NCBI GenBank assembly: GCA_028687035.1
Contig: JAQUAX010000001.1
Span: 343,778 to 407,777 of the forward strand
Reading direction: 5' to 3'
DNA length: 64,000 nt
Source: Dechloromonas sp.
GTDB taxonomy: Bacteria; Pseudomonadota; Gammaproteobacteria; Burkholderiales; Rhodocyclaceae
The position numbers and the translations under genes are program-made. Each line of letters begins with the position of its first letter. Position 1 is the first letter of the stretch. The notes beneath the pieces are model-generated. The model was not told the DNA's origin, ran no database searches, and was given only the letters and a program-made list of their open reading frames with translations. Below, piece by piece: positions 35,829 through 45,704 of the stretch.

Positions 35829-36322
35829 ATATTCAGGTCGCCAAGAACACCGTCGTCACGCTCGACTACCACGTCACCGATCCGGACGGCGAAGTCGTCG
35901 ACGAAGGCCGCGAGGCCATCGTCTATCTGCACGGCGGCTACGACGACATCTTCCCGAAGATCGAGGAAGCCCTGCAGGGCAAGGCTGTCGGCGAATCGGT
36001 GCAGGTCAAGCTGCAGCCGGACGAGGCCTTCGGCGACTACGACGCGCAGCTGGTGCAGATCGAGCCGCGCAAGGACTTCCCGAAGGAACTGCAGGTCGGC
36101 ATGCAGTTCGAGGGTGGTCCGGAAGACGGCGGCGACGACGATTTCGTGATCTACCGCGTCACCGACATCGAGGGCGACAAGGTCGTGCTCGACGGCAACC
36201 ACCCGCTGGCCGGCATGGCGCTGGTCTTCACCTGCACGGTGACCGCGGTGCGCCCGGCCAGTGCCGAGGAAGTCGAACACGGCCACGTCCATCACCCGGA
36301 CGACGAGGAAAGCTGCCAGTAA
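35825..36322 (+). CDS. slyD: FKBP-type peptidyl-prolyl isomerase, SlyD-like
   Basis: A 165-residue SlyD-type isomerase/chaperone: FKBP N- and C-parts with an IF (insert-in-flap) domain at about 70-120 (PDEAFGDYDAQLVQ region) and a short His/Asp/Glu-rich tail (EHGHVHHPDDEES) able to bind metal such as nickel. The tail is much shorter than in E. coli SlyD. Coupled to the peroxiredoxin by a 4-nt overlap. A terminator follows. Confidence 0.9.
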   Translation: MNIQVAKNTVVTLDYHVTDPDGEVVDEGREAIVYLHGGYDDIFPKIEEALQGKAVGESVQVKLQPDEAFGDYDAQLVQIEPRKDFPKELQVGMQFEGGPEDGGDDDFVIYRVTDIEGDKVVLDGNHPLAGMALVFTCTVTAVRPASAEEVEHGHVHHPDDEESCQ

Positions 36323-36350
36323 TCCGCGGTCGACCGCGTCGCTTCCCGGA

Positions 36351-36378
36351 AATGCCCGCCTCAGGCGGGCATTTTCAT
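36351..36378. terminator. Terminator after slyD, overlapping the end of the convergent gene
   Basis: Perfect 10-bp stem AATGCCCGCC / GGCGGGCATT with loop TCA, then TTCATTT. Its downstream T tract includes the stop codon of the minus-strand metallophosphoesterase (36375-36377). Confidence 0.88.
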
Positions 36379-37286
36379 TTCCACGGATGGTTGTCGATGC
36401 GGAACAGTTGCGGCGCCTCGTCGTCGATGACGACTTCGCTCCAGCCCATCAGCGGGTAGCCGAAGGTCTCGAGGCGCGTGAAGTTGGCGATGACCCGGCC
36501 GGTCCGGTCGCGCAGCGGCCGGTCGACCCGGTTGATGTGGCTGTCGCCGTGCACGACGAGCACCTGGCCCGGGAAGCGCAGCGTCTCGTCGCGCAGTGCC
36601 TCGAGGAACTGCCGGTAGCCGCGGTGGCCGAGGCCCTGCGAGAAGTGCTTGAAACCCGGGTCGGCCTGGAACAGCAGGACGATGCCGTCGAGCTTGCGCC
36701 GGCGGGCCAGCGCGAAGCTGGTCTTGACCCACTTCAGCACCGCGTCGTTGCGCGCCTGGTGCTCGGCGCCCGGCCAGGGCAGCGGGCCCCAGTTGTTGTT
36801 GCCGCCGGGCAGGTTCAGCGTGACGACCAGCACCGGGCCGAGCCGGAAGCGGGTGTGTTCCGGGTAGTCGCCGGACTGGCGGCTGAGCGGAAAACGCTTG
36901 GCGCCCAGCGTCTGGCGGTGCGCCCAGAACAGGCTGCGCAGCTTGTCGAGCCGCTCCGCCGGATCGAAGGCACCGGCCGTGACCCGCTGGCAGTCCGTCC
37001 ATTCGTTGTCGCCGGGGACGAAAACGAAGGGCACCGGGCTGTCGTCGAACAACTTGAAGCGTTGTTCGAACAGCGCGTCGTCGCAGCGTTCGGTGCCGCC
37101 CTTGAAATCGCCGACGTGGGCAATGAAGGCGGGCTTTCCGCCGGCGATCGCGTCCAGCATCTTCGGCAATTCGGTGCGCTCGCGCTCCGAGTAGGGCACG
37201 TCGCCGATCGCCGCGAAGCGCCAGGTATCGGCCGCAGCCAGCGCGGACACGGCGGCGAGCAGCAGGGCAAGCCAGCATTTCTTCAT
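36375..37286 (-). CDS. Secreted metallophosphoesterase
   Basis: A 303-residue calcineurin-type phosphoesterase with a signal peptide (residues 1 to about 19, ending ALAAA). Metal-site motifs occur in order: [22 protein letters not shown] and HGDSH. It probably acts in the periplasm on an unknown phosphate ester. Its ATG overlaps the mutS stop by 4 nt, so it is cotranscribed with mutS, although no functional link is known. Confidence 0.87.
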   Translation of the reverse strand: MKKCWLALLLAAVSALAAADTWRFAAIGDVPYSERERTELPKMLDAIAGGKPAFIAHVGDFKGGTERCDDALFEQRFKLFDDSPVPFVFVPGDNEWTDCQRVTAGAFDPAERLDKLRSLFWAHRQTLGAKRFPLSRQSGDYPEHTRFRLGPVLVVTLNLPGGNNNWGPLPWPGAEHQARNDAVLKWVKTSFALARRRKLDGIVLLFQADPGFKHFSQGLGHRGYRQFLEALRDETLRFPGQVLVVHGDSHINRVDRPLRDRTGRVIANFTRLETFGYPLMGWSEVVIDDEAPQLFRIDNHPWK

Positions 37287-39937
37287 CGAAGCATTCCCTT
37301 CAGCGAATAGAGGGCGTCGAGCGCCTCGCGCGGCGTCAGGCTGTCCGGGTCGAGCGCGGCGAGCTGTTCGAGCGCCGGATGCGGCTCGGCCTCGACCGGT
37401 TCCGGCGCTGCGGCCGGGAAGTCCTGGGCGAAAAGATCCGGCTGCAGCGGGTCGACCGCGGCGCGCTGCTCGAATTCGCGCAGCTGCTTGCGGGCGGCGC
37501 GCACCACGGCGGTCGGAATGCCGGCCAGCGCGGCGACCTGGATGCCGTAGCTCTGGTTGGCCGGGCCGTCCTCGACCGCATGCATGAAGACGATGCGGTC
37601 GTTATGCTCGACCGCGCCGAGATGGACGTTGGCCAGTTCCGGGTATTCGTGCGACAGCCGGGTCAGTTCGAAGTAGTGCGTCGCGAACAGCGTCAGGCTG
37701 CGGTTCCTGTCGATCAGGTGGCGCAGGATCGCGAAAGCCAGCGCCATGCCGTCGAAGGTCGAGGTGCCGCGCCCGATCTCGTCCATCAGCACCAGGCTGT
37801 GGGCGGTCGCATGGTGCAGGATGGCCGCCGCCTCGGTCATCTCGACCATGAAGGTCGAGCGCCCGGAAGCGAGGTCGTCGGAGGCGCCGATGCGGGTGAA
37901 GATGCGGTCGAGCGGGCCGAGCACACAGCGGTCGGCCGGCACGTAGCTGCCGATGTGGGCGAGCAGCGCGATCAGCGCGACCTGGCGCATGTAGGTCGAT
38001 TTGCCGCCCATGTTCGGGCCGGTGATCAGCAGCAGGCGGCGGTTTTCGGCCAGGCGACAGTCGTTGGCGATGAAGGTTTCGGCGCTCAGCGCCAGTTCGT
38101 TCTCGACTACCGGGTGGCGGCCGCCTTCGATCAGCAGTTGCGCGGTCGACGGCGAATTTTCATCAAATCCGGCGGCGAATTCCGGCTTGCACCAGTTGCG
38201 CTTCAGCGCCGTTTCGGCGAAACCGGCCAGCAGGTCGAGCTGGGCGACGGCGCGGGCGATCGTCTGCAACGTCGGCACCGCCGGCAGCAGCTGGTCGAGG
38301 ATGGCCTCGTAGAGCAGGCGCTCGCGGGCCAGCGAGCGTTCCTGCGCCGACAGCGCCTTGTCCTCGAAGGCTTTCAGTTCCGGCGTGATGTAGCGCTCGG
38401 CGTTCTTCAGCGTCTGCCGGCGGCGGTAGTCGTCCGGAATCTTGTCGACATGGGCGTGCGTGACCTCGATGTAGAAGCCATGCACCTTGTTGAACTCGAC
38501 CTTGAGGCTGCCGATGCCGGTGCGCTCGCGTTCGCGGATTTCCATATCGACCAGGAAGGCGCCGCAGTTGTCGTTCAGCGACCTGAGTTCGTCGAGGTCG
38601 GCGTCGTAGCCCGGCGCGATGACGCCGCCGTCGCGGACCTGGGCGCCCGGTTCGGCGGCGATCGCGCGGCTCAGCAGGTCGAGCGCCTCGGCCGGCGTCT
38701 GCAGGTCGGCGAACAGCGCCGCGAGCAGGCCGGATGCGGTCGACGCGATCGGCGCGCGCAATTCCGGCAGCTGGGCCAGCGATTCGCGCAGGCTGGCCAG
38801 GTCGCGCGGCCGGGCGTTGCGCAGCGCGATGCGGCCGGCGATGCGCTCGATGTCGGCGATGCCGCGCAGGGCTTTTCTGACTTCGCCGGCCAGTCGACCG
38901 TAGTCGTCCTGCAGCGCCTCGACGGCGCCGTGGCGGGCGGCCGGGATGTCGCGTTCGCGCAGCGGGTGGTGCAGCGTGTGGCGCAGCAGGCGCGAGCCCA
39001 TGCTGGTCACGCAGTTGTCGAGCAGCGAAAAGAGTGTCGGCGACGGCTGGCCGCGCAGGGTTTCGGTCAGTTCCAGGTTGCGCCGGGTCGCGAGGTCGAG
39101 GCCGAGATAGGCGCCCTCGATTTCCACGGTCAAGCCGCGCAGATGCGGCAATTTGCCCGACTGCGTCGCCTGCGCGTACTGCAGCAGCGCGCCGGCCGCG
39201 GCGATCGCCGGCTTCAGCCCCTCGGCGCCGAAACCGGCCAGCGAGGCGACTTCGAACTGCTCGCAAAGCAGGCGTCTGGCCGAGTCGAAATCGAAATACC
39301 AGTCCGGCTGGCGGGTGCGCGCCGCATCGACGGCGAAGTTCGGCGTCCAGCTTTCCGGGTACAGGATCTCGGCCGGGCGGATGCGCTCCAGCGTCGCCGG
39401 GATCTGCTCGGCCGCCACCTCGATCAGCACGAATTCGCCGCTGGCCAGGTTCAGCCGCGCGATGCCGGCGGTATTGCGCAGTGTCGTCACGGCGAGCAGC
39501 CAGACGTCCTGTTTGTCGTCGACCAGCGCCGCGTCGGTCAGCGTGCCCGGCGTGACGATGCGCGACACGGCGCGCTCGACCGGCCCCTTGCTGGTCGCCG
39601 GGTCGCCGATCTGCTCGCAGATCACCGCCGATTCGCCGAGCTTCACCAGGCGGGCGAGGTAGGGTTCCAGCGAATGGAAGGGCACGCCGGCCATCTTGAT
39701 CGGCACGCCGGCCGACTGGCCGCGCGTGGTCAGCGTGATGTCGAGCAGGCGCGCCGCCTTTTCCGCATCCTCGTAGAACAGCTCGTAGAAATCGCCCATC
39801 CGGTAGAACAGCAGAGTGTCCGGGTGATTCGCCTTGAGCGCTAGGTATTGGCGCATCATCGGCGTGTGCCGGCTCAGTTCGGCTTCGCTCAAAGCCGCTC
39901 CGGTCTTGAATTTTCTGGGCTCGCTGGCGTGATTCAT
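37283..39937 (-). CDS. mutS: DNA mismatch repair protein MutS
   Basis: An 884-residue mismatch-binding ATPase. The N-terminal mismatch domain keeps the Phe-x-Glu element ([11 protein letters not shown]), followed by connector, lever and clamp regions. The ATPase has Walker [10 protein letters not shown] (Lys646) and Walker [17 protein letters not shown]. The ATG at 39937 lies just before the conserved TPMMRQY block. Its partner genes mutL and mutH are not in the window. Confidence 0.98.
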   Translation of the reverse strand: MNHASEPRKFKTGAALSEAELSRHTPMMRQYLALKANHPDTLLFYRMGDFYELFYEDAEKAARLLDITLTTRGQSAGVPIKMAGVPFHSLEPYLARLVKLGESAVICEQIGDPATSKGPVERAVSRIVTPGTLTDAALVDDKQDVWLLAVTTLRNTAGIARLNLASGEFVLIEVAAEQIPATLERIRPAEILYPESWTPNFAVDAARTRQPDWYFDFDSARRLLCEQFEVASLAGFGAEGLKPAIAAAGALLQYAQATQSGKLPHLRGLTVEIEGAYLGLDLATRRNLELTETLRGQPSPTLFSLLDNCVTSMGSRLLRHTLHHPLRERDIPAARHGAVEALQDDYGRLAGEVRKALRGIADIERIAGRIALRNARPRDLASLRESLAQLPELRAPIASTASGLLAALFADLQTPAEALDLLSRAIAAEPGAQVRDGGVIAPGYDADLDELRSLNDNCGAFLVDMEIRERERTGIGSLKVEFNKVHGFYIEVTHAHVDKIPDDYRRRQTLKNAERYITPELKAFEDKALSAQERSLARERLLYEAILDQLLPAVPTLQTIARAVAQLDLLAGFAETALKRNWCKPEFAAGFDENSPSTAQLLIEGGRHPVVENELALSAETFIANDCRLAENRRLLLITGPNMGGKSTYMRQVALIALLAHIGSYVPADRCVLGPLDRIFTRIGASDDLASGRSTFMVEMTEAAAILHHATAHSLVLMDEIGRGTSTFDGMALAFAILRHLIDRNRSLTLFATHYFELTRLSHEYPELANVHLGAVEHNDRIVFMHAVEDGPANQSYGIQVAALAGIPTAVVRAARKQLREFEQRAAVDPLQPDLFAQDFPAAAPEPVEAEPHPALEQLAALDPDSLTPREALDALYSLKGMLR

Positions 39938-40215
39938 AAAAGGATTTCGGCGCTGTTCTCGGGTGATGGCGTCTGCGGCCGGCTCGGGCCGGCTTCGTCG
40001 GGAAAGGTCGTGTCGCCCGCCGGAGCGGGCTGTCGCGAAACGGACTGGCGTTCCGCGGATGCCAATTATCGCCGCTCTCGCCCGGCTCGGCGAGTCCGTC
40101 GCGAGCCGGCGTTACAAAAAAGGCATATTTTGCAGCAGAGCCGGGCGGTCGACATCAGCGCCGTCCTCGCCTAAGCTGGAATCCCCGTTGCTGTCTGTTC
40201 CTGGAGGCCAAGATC

Positions 40216-40809
40216 ATGAAATACCAGTCCGTTCTTCTCGTTGCACTGCTGGCCGGATTCCAGTTCCCGGCCGGCGCGGCCGATGCCGCTCCGCTGACGG
40301 TCAAGGAAGTCGAGGCGCGCTATGCGTCCGACAAGAAACTGTGTGCCGAGGAATCCACGTCGGCGATCCGGATGCAGTGCCTGCGCGACGCCAAGTCCGA
40401 ATACACCAGCGCGCTGGACGCCGCGAAGAAAACCGCCGCACCCGCGCCGGTCGCCAAGTCCGCGAGCACCGCCGCCTGCGTCGATTGCGGCAAGGTCCTC
40501 GGCGTCGAAATCGTCGAGCGCAAGGGCGAGGGCAGTGCGCTCGGCATGGTCGGTGGCGGCGTCGCCGGAGCCCTGCTCGGCAACCAGTTCGGCAAGGGGA
40601 CCGGCAAGACGCTGGCCACCGTCGCCGGCGCGGCGGGCGGCGCCTATGCCGGCAAGAAGGTCGAGGAGCACGTCAAGACTGCCAAGGTCTGGGTCGTCAA
40701 GGTGCGTTTCGACAGCGGCGACGTGCAGTCCTACGAATTCGAGCAGGATCCGGGCATGGCCGCCGGCGATCCGGTCCGCAAGTCCGGCGAGACCATCGCC
40801 CGCCGCTGA
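40216..40809 (+). CDS. Glycine-zipper (17 kDa antigen-like) exported protein
   Basis: A 197-residue protein with a signal peptide (1 to about 22, ending PAGAA) and no lipobox Cys. A paired-Cys segment (CVDCGK) is followed by a glycine-zipper stretch at about 107-150 (GMVGGGVAGALLGNQFGKG) and a small beta domain. Related SlyB/OmpA-linker-type proteins insert in or lie against the outer membrane. GGAGGCC precedes the ATG. Transcribed alone, before the tRNA gene. Confidence 0.75.
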   Translation: MKYQSVLLVALLAGFQFPAGAADAAPLTVKEVEARYASDKKLCAEESTSAIRMQCLRDAKSEYTSALDAAKKTAAPAPVAKSASTAACVDCGKVLGVEIVERKGEGSALGMVGGGVAGALLGNQFGKGTGKTLATVAGAAGGAYAGKKVEEHVKTAKVWVVKVRFDSGDVQSYEFEQDPGMAAGDPVRKSGETIARR

Positions 40810-40833
40810 GACGCCGGGCGCGAAATTCTCCGC

Positions 40834-40861
40834 TTGGCTTCCCGGCAAAGCGTGCTATTAT
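40834..40861 (+). promoter_or_regulatory. Possible promoter of tRNA-Asp
   Basis: TTGGCT (40834-40839) and TATTAT (40856-40861) with a 16-nt spacer, about 43 nt before the tRNA. Confidence 0.45.
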
Positions 40862-40903
40862 CCGCGCCGTTCTCTGCTGCCGATCCGATCGGCGGCCCGA
40901 CGC

Positions 40904-40980
40904 GGAGTGGTAGTTCAGTCGGTTAGAATACCGGCCTGTCACGCCGGGGGTCGCGGGTTCGAGTCCCGTCCACTCCGCCA
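40904..40980 (+). tRNA. tRNA-Asp (anticodon GTC)
   Basis: A 77-nt tRNA with encoded CCA. The acceptor stem pairs GGAGTGG with CCACTCC, the discriminator is G, and the T loop is GGTTCGAGTCC. The anticodon GTC is at 40938-40940 in loop CTGTCAC. Very close to E. coli tRNA-Asp. Confidence 0.98.
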
Positions 40981-40988
40981 GTCCCAGC

Positions 40989-41029
40989 AACCCGCCGCAA
41001 CCGTCAGGTTCCCGGCGGGTTTTGCTTTT
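40989..41029 (+). terminator. Terminator after tRNA-Asp
   Basis: A 9-bp stem AACCCGCCG / CGGCGGGTT with a 15-nt loop followed by TTGCTTTT. Confidence 0.75.
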
Positions 41030-41088
41030 CCGGCTCCCCGCCGGATGACGTAGAATCCGGGAAAACCATTCGAGGAAGAGACGCCGCG

Positions 41089-41733
41089 ATGCCTGACAGC
41101 GAAGCCGGCCGCCTGTCGTTCAAGCTGGTCTACTACGGTCCCGCGCAAAGCGGCAAGACGACCAACCTGTTGCGTCTGCACGACCAGCTGGCGCCGGAGA
41201 TGATCGGCGAGATCATGACGCTGGAAACCCAGGACGACCGGACGCTGTTCTTCGACCTGCTGCCGCTCGGTTTTCGGGCGCCGTCCGGGCTTTTGATCAA
41301 GTTCCGGCTGTTCACCGTGCCCGGCCAGGTGGCGCACGACGGCACGCGCAAGGCAGTACTGTCGCGGGCCGACGGCGTGGTTTTCGTCGCCGATTCGGCG
41401 CGCACGCAGGAAACCAACAACGCCGAATCCTTCCAGACGCTGGCCGCCAACTGTTCCCGTGTCGGCCTCGATTTCGAGCATCTGCCGCTGGTCGTCCAGT
41501 TCAACAAGCAGGATCTGCCGGATGCCGTTCCCGAGCAGGAAATCCGCGACCGCTGGTCGGCCGCGCCGTGGCCGCTGCATTTCGCCTCGGCGCTGCACGG
41601 GGTCGGCGTTCGCGAGACCTTCGCCGACCTGCTGCGGGCGACCTGGCGCTGTCATGCCGAGTCCTGCGAGCTGGCGTCGAAACACGGCCTGGACGAAGCC
41701 GGCTTCGTCGCCGGCGCGCTGGGCGGAGGCTAG
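41089..41733 (+). CDS. MglA-like Ras-superfamily GTPase
   Basis: A 214-residue small GTPase of the bacterial MglA group. The P-loop is GPAQSGKTT (17-25). A TVPGQVAHDGTRK segment replaces the Ras switch-II DTAGQ, as in MglA, and is followed by VLSRADGVVFVADS; FNKQDLP is the base-specificity motif. MglA proteins set polarity of gliding and type IV pilus machines. No separate MglB (roadblock GAP) gene is nearby. A TAGAAT box at 41051-41056 may be the -10 of this operon. The kinase gene begins 4 nt after its stop. Confidence 0.88.
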   Translation: MPDSEAGRLSFKLVYYGPAQSGKTTNLLRLHDQLAPEMIGEIMTLETQDDRTLFFDLLPLGFRAPSGLLIKFRLFTVPGQVAHDGTRKAVLSRADGVVFVADSARTQETNNAESFQTLAANCSRVGLDFEHLPLVVQFNKQDLPDAVPEQEIRDRWSAAPWPLHFASALHGVGVRETFADLLRATWRCHAESCELASKHGLDEAGFVAGALGGG

Positions 41734-41737
41734 GCGC

Positions 41738-42943
41738 GTGGAGGCGGGCTTCGACCGCGAGTGGCGGATCGACGAACTGCTCGATGCGGCGACGCTCGGG
41801 CGGACCATGGATGCGCTGACGGCGCTGGCCGGCGGCGAACTGGCGGTACTCGGCGCCGATGGCGGCGCCTTGTGGGGCAGGGCGGGCGAGGACATGGCGC
41901 GCCGCCCGCTGGTGCTCGAACTCGAACCGGTCGGCCAGCTGGCGGGCCGCGGTGTCGCCGCCGAGCGCCTGGCCGGCGCGGCGGCCCTGCTGCAGCAGCT
42001 GATGCGCGTCCAGGTACGCTACAAGATGGCATCCAGCCTGCATCTCGAAGCCGTGGCCGAGGATTACGAGAGCCTGCGCCGCGAGCACCTGAAGCTGCAG
42101 GAATCGGAAGCGCGCTACAAGCAGCTGTCCGCCCAGCTGGAAGTCCGCGTCAAGGCCCAGGTCGCGCTGCTCGAGGAGCGCCAGCAGATGCTGTACGAGG
42201 CCGAGAAGCTCGCCTCGGTGGGCCAGCTGGCGGCCGGCGTGGCGCACGAGGTCAATAATCCGCTCGGCTTCCTGCGCAGCAACCTGTCGACCTTCCGCCA
42301 TTACCTGACGCAGTTCGCCGAACTGAAGAAGCGGCTGGCCGAGGGTGACGCCGCGTGGCAGGCGCTCGACCTGGATTTCGTGCTGACCGACGGCGAGGAA
42401 CTGCTCGACGAGTGCATCAAGGGCGGCGACCGAATCGCCCGCATCATCGGCGAGCTGAAAAGCTTCTCGCACGTCGACCACAGCACCGAGGAGTATTACG
42501 ACCTCAACGAATGCCTGCGCCACGCAGCCAACGTCATCGACGGTCAACTGCCGGCCGGCGTCGAATTGCGCCTCGAGCTGCTGCCGCTGCCCGGCCTGGT
42601 CTGCCTGCCCGGCCACCTGAACCAGGTCTTCCTGAACCTGATGCGCAACGCCGGCCAGGCGATCGCCGACGCGCGCCGGCCGGGCGTCGTCCGGGTCAGC
42701 AGCGAGGCCGACGATGACTGGATCACGATCCGCATCCACGACGACGGGGTCGGCATGACGCCGGAACAGCGCAGCAAGGCGTTCGAGCCTTTCTACACGA
42801 CCCGGCCGGTCGGTTCGGGCGCCGGCCTCGGGCTGTCGTCGGCCCGCAACATCGTCCTCGCCCACAGCGGCCGTATCGAGCTCGACAGCCGGCCGGACGC
42901 CGGAACGACTGTCAGCCTGTTCTTTCCCGTACCCCGAAAATGA
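41738..42943 (+). CDS. Soluble sensor histidine kinase in the MglA operon
   Basis: A 401-residue kinase without membrane segments. An N-terminal domain of about 95 residues is unrecognised (helix, then two strands AVLGADGGALWG), followed by a coiled coil (about 115-160). HisKA has His170 in GVAHEVNNPLGFLRSN, and HATPase has LMRNAGQAI (N box), DDGVGM and GAGLGLS. The start is a GTG at 41738 with GGAGG 8 nt upstream. The stop overlaps the next ATG by 4 nt. Its obvious partner is the receiver domain fused to the downstream ATPase. Confidence 0.9.
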   Translation: MEAGFDREWRIDELLDAATLGRTMDALTALAGGELAVLGADGGALWGRAGEDMARRPLVLELEPVGQLAGRGVAAERLAGAAALLQQLMRVQVRYKMASSLHLEAVAEDYESLRREHLKLQESEARYKQLSAQLEVRVKAQVALLEERQQMLYEAEKLASVGQLAAGVAHEVNNPLGFLRSNLSTFRHYLTQFAELKKRLAEGDAAWQALDLDFVLTDGEELLDECIKGGDRIARIIGELKSFSHVDHSTEEYYDLNECLRHAANVIDGQLPAGVELRLELLPLPGLVCLPGHLNQVFLNLMRNAGQAIADARRPGVVRVSSEADDDWITIRIHDDGVGMTPEQRSKAFEPFYTTRPVGSGAGLGLSSARNIVLAHSGRIELDSRPDAGTTVSLFFPVPRK

Positions 42944-45177
42944 CCGATTACTCCTCGCTGTTCTCCGGGCAGACCAGCGCCCCGCAGGCGCCGGCCACCC
43001 ACCTGACGCCGCCGCGCTACCGCCTGCTGTTCGTCGATGACGAACCGGGCATCTGCCACGCGCTGGTCCGCGTGTTCCGGCGCGAGAACTACGAGGTGGT
43101 GACCGCCGGCAGCGGCGAGGAGGGGCTGCAGCGCCTGGCCGAGGCGCCGACCCATCTGGTGATCAGCGACTTCATGATGCCCGGCATGAACGGCGCCGAG
43201 TTCCTCAGCCAGGTCAAGAAGAATTCGCCCGACACGATACGCATCATGCTGACCGGCCACGCCAACACCGACGCGGTGATGGGCGCGATCAACGAGGGGG
43301 CCGTCTACAAGTTCATCATCAAGCCGTGGAACGACGACGACCTGCGCGTCACCGTCGCGCTGGCGCTCGAACATTACGACCTGGTGGTCCGCAACCGTTC
43401 GCTGCAGACCGACAACGACAAGAAGAGCCGGGAAATCTCGGCGCTGGCCAAGTTGACCGCGACCCACCGCAGCCGCCTGGGCATCATGCTGCACAAGAAG
43501 GGCATGCTGTCGTCCGCCCAGCTGCAGGAGCTGACGATGCTGCAGGAGCGGCGCAAGGAGCCGCTGCTGTCGCTGCTGATCGAAAAGGACTGGGTCACCG
43601 AGCGGCGCATCCGGGAGGTGCTGCGCACCGACCTGCTGATCGAGGAAGTCCAGCTGCCGGAATTCCGCATCGATCCGGCGCTGGCCGACCTGATTCCGCA
43701 GAGTTTCTGCGTCCGCCAGCTGGTCGTTCCGCTGAAGATGGAAGGCAAGCGCCTGTTGCTGGCGATGGCCGATCCGCTCGACGAGGGGCTGCTCGACGAG
43801 GTGCGCTTCACGGCGGGCCTCGACCTCAAGGTCGTGATGGCCGACATCGCGGCCATCCGCTCCAAGATCGAGGAGGTCTACGGCAGCGGCATCGATTTCA
43901 AGGAACTGGAGACGCTGGTCAGCGGCCCCGACCCGTACGAAGGAATCGAGGTCGTCATCGAGGACGACGATGCGGCGGCGCTCGAGGACCTGCTGCGCGG
44001 CACCGAGGCGCCGCCGGCGATCCGGCTGGCCAACGCGATCATCCTCGAGGCGATCCGGCTGGGCGCGTCCGACATCCACATCCAGCCGCGGACCAAGAGC
44101 GTCGTCGTGCGCTACCGGATCGACGGCGTGCTGTCCGACAAGATCCAGATTCCGCACCACCTGCACCAGTCGCTGGTGTCGCGTCTGAAGATCATGTCGG
44201 AACTCGACATCTCGGAGCGGCGGCGGCCGCAGGACGGGCGGATCACCGTCAAGACGCCGATGCGCATGGTCGACCTGCGCATCTCGACCTTGCCGACGAT
44301 CAACGGCGAGAAGGTCGTGATGCGCATTCTCGACCGCAATTCCGCGGTCCACCGCCTCGACCAGCTCGGTTTCCCGGCCGACAGCCTGTCGCGCATCAGC
44401 GACATGGTCGCCAAGCCGCAGGGCATCGTGCTCGCCACCGGCCCGACCGGTAGCGGCAAGACGACGACGCTGTATTCGCTGCTGCAGCACGATGCGACGC
44501 CGGACAAGAATTACGTGACGATCGAGGACCCGGTCGAGTACTACCTCGACATGGCCGGCCAGGTGCTGGTCCGCGAGAAGATCGGCCTGACCTTTCCGTC
44601 CATCCTGCGCGCGCTGCTGCGCCAGGATCCGGACGTCATCCTGCTCGGCGAGATCCGCGATTTCGAGACTGCCGAAGTCGCTTTCCATGCGGCGCTGACC
44701 GGCCATCTGGTGTACTCGACCCTGCATACCAATTCGGCGGTGGCGACGATCGCCCGCCTGTTCGACCTCGGGCTGAAACCCTATGTCGTCGCGACGGCGC
44801 TCGAGGGCATCATCGCGCAGCGCCTGGTCCGGCGCATCTGCCCGGCCTGCCGCGAAGCGCTGGCGCCCGATCCCGAGGTCTATCGGCGGCTCGGGCCGAT
44901 GTTCGATCCGCAGCGCCCGGTCTACCGCGGGCGCGGCTGTCCCGAGTGCCATCAGCTCGGCTACCGCGGCCGGGTCGGCGTCTATGAAGTGCTTAGTCTG
45001 GACGATGAATTGCGCGACCGCATCGGCGGCGGGGCGAGCATCCTGGAAATCCGGCGCCTGGTCCGCGAGAAGGGATTCAGCAGCGTCCGGCACCATGCGG
45101 CCGAACTGGTCGCCGACGGCCAGACGACGCTCGACGAGGTGATGCGGGTGCTCGGCCCGCAGGGCGATTCCGCCTAG
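42940..45177 (+). CDS. Receiver domain fused to PilB/GspE-type secretion ATPase
   Basis: A 745-residue fusion. Residues about 27-140 are a CheY-like receiver with Asp33/Asp34, phosphoacceptor Asp77 (ISDFMMPGMNG), a Thr/His switch region (MLTGH) and Lys in FIIKPW. Residues about 170-320 are an MshEN/GspE N-terminal domain. Residues about 345-720 are the hexameric ATPase with Walker A GPTGSGKTTT (Lys507), Walker B LLGEIRD, a His box (STLHTN) and the four-Cys zinc knuckle (CPAC ... CPEC) typical of extension ATPases. Canonical PilB and GspE lack a receiver. It completes the MglA-kinase-ATPase operon and may be a phosphorylation-controlled pilus or secretion motor (inference). Confidence 0.93.
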   Translation: MTDYSSLFSGQTSAPQAPATHLTPPRYRLLFVDDEPGICHALVRVFRRENYEVVTAGSGEEGLQRLAEAPTHLVISDFMMPGMNGAEFLSQVKKNSPDTIRIMLTGHANTDAVMGAINEGAVYKFIIKPWNDDDLRVTVALALEHYDLVVRNRSLQTDNDKKSREISALAKLTATHRSRLGIMLHKKGMLSSAQLQELTMLQERRKEPLLSLLIEKDWVTERRIREVLRTDLLIEEVQLPEFRIDPALADLIPQSFCVRQLVVPLKMEGKRLLLAMADPLDEGLLDEVRFTAGLDLKVVMADIAAIRSKIEEVYGSGIDFKELETLVSGPDPYEGIEVVIEDDDAAALEDLLRGTEAPPAIRLANAIILEAIRLGASDIHIQPRTKSVVVRYRIDGVLSDKIQIPHHLHQSLVSRLKIMSELDISERRRPQDGRITVKTPMRMVDLRISTLPTINGEKVVMRILDRNSAVHRLDQLGFPADSLSRISDMVAKPQGIVLATGPTGSGKTTTLYSLLQHDATPDKNYVTIEDPVEYYLDMAGQVLVREKIGLTFPSILRALLRQDPDVILLGEIRDFETAEVAFHAALTGHLVYSTLHTNSAVATIARLFDLGLKPYVVATALEGIIAQRLVRRICPACREALAPDPEVYRRLGPMFDPQRPVYRGRGCPECHQLGYRGRVGVYEVLSLDDELRDRIGGGASILEIRRLVREKGFSSVRHHAAELVADGQTTLDEVMRVLGPQGDSA

Positions 45178-45195
45178 GGCGCTAGGCGCCGGCTG

Positions 45196-45645
45196 TCAGT
45201 GCTGGCGTTCCTTCATCGCCCGCTGGGCTTCGCGCTTGGCATCCTGCTCCTGCGCATCGGCGCGCTTGTCGTGCTGCTTCTTGCCCTTGGCCAGGCCGAC
45301 TTCGAGCTTGATCCGGCCGCGCTGGAAATGCAGGTCGAGCGGAATCAGCGTGTAGCCGGCGCGTTCGACCTTGCCGATCAGCTTGCCGATCTGGTTGGCG
45401 TGCAGCAGCAGCTTGCGGGTGCGCGTCGGGTCGTGGCTGACGTGGGTCGAAGCCGTCGGCAGCGGCGTGATGTGCATGCCGATCAGGAAAATTTCGCCAT
45501 TCCTGATGATGACGTAGGATTCCTTGATGTTCATCCGGCCGGCACGGATCGCCTTGACTTCCCACCCCTCGAGAACGATGCCCGCCTCGTAGCGGTCCTC
45601 GATGAAGTAGTCGTGGAGAGCTTTTTTATTGACCGTGATGCTCAT
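45196..45645 (-). CDS. smpB: SsrA-binding protein SmpB
   Basis: A 149-residue partner of tmRNA in ribosome rescue. The beta-barrel has the conserved [20 protein letters not shown] block (quoted: [17 protein letters not shown]), [14 protein letters not shown] core (FLIGMHITP) and GYTLIPL, plus a basic C-terminal tail ([10 protein letters not shown]). Divergent from ratA across 59 bp, a common arrangement. Confidence 0.97.
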   Translation of the reverse strand: MSITVNKKALHDYFIEDRYEAGIVLEGWEVKAIRAGRMNIKESYVIIRNGEIFLIGMHITPLPTASTHVSHDPTRTRKLLLHANQIGKLIGKVERAGYTLIPLDLHFQRGRIKLEVGLAKGKKQHDKRADAQEQDAKREAQRAMKERQH

Positions 45646-45704
45646 GCTGCCGGGTGATCCATTAAAATCGCGAATTCTACAGGATACAGGAATGCCGCTG
45701 CCGC

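Noticed and set aside
39938..40215. Possible small gene between mutS and the glycine-zipper gene
   Set aside because: Short frames here lack ribosome binding sites and motifs; only short GC-rich hairpins (GCCGGC...GCCGGC type) are visible.
40902..40978. tRNA-Asp boundaries starting two bases earlier (GCGGAGT/ACTCCGC pairing)
   Set aside because: That would leave no discriminator plus CCA; pairing GGAGTGG with CCACTCC gives a standard 77-nt tRNA with G and CCA.
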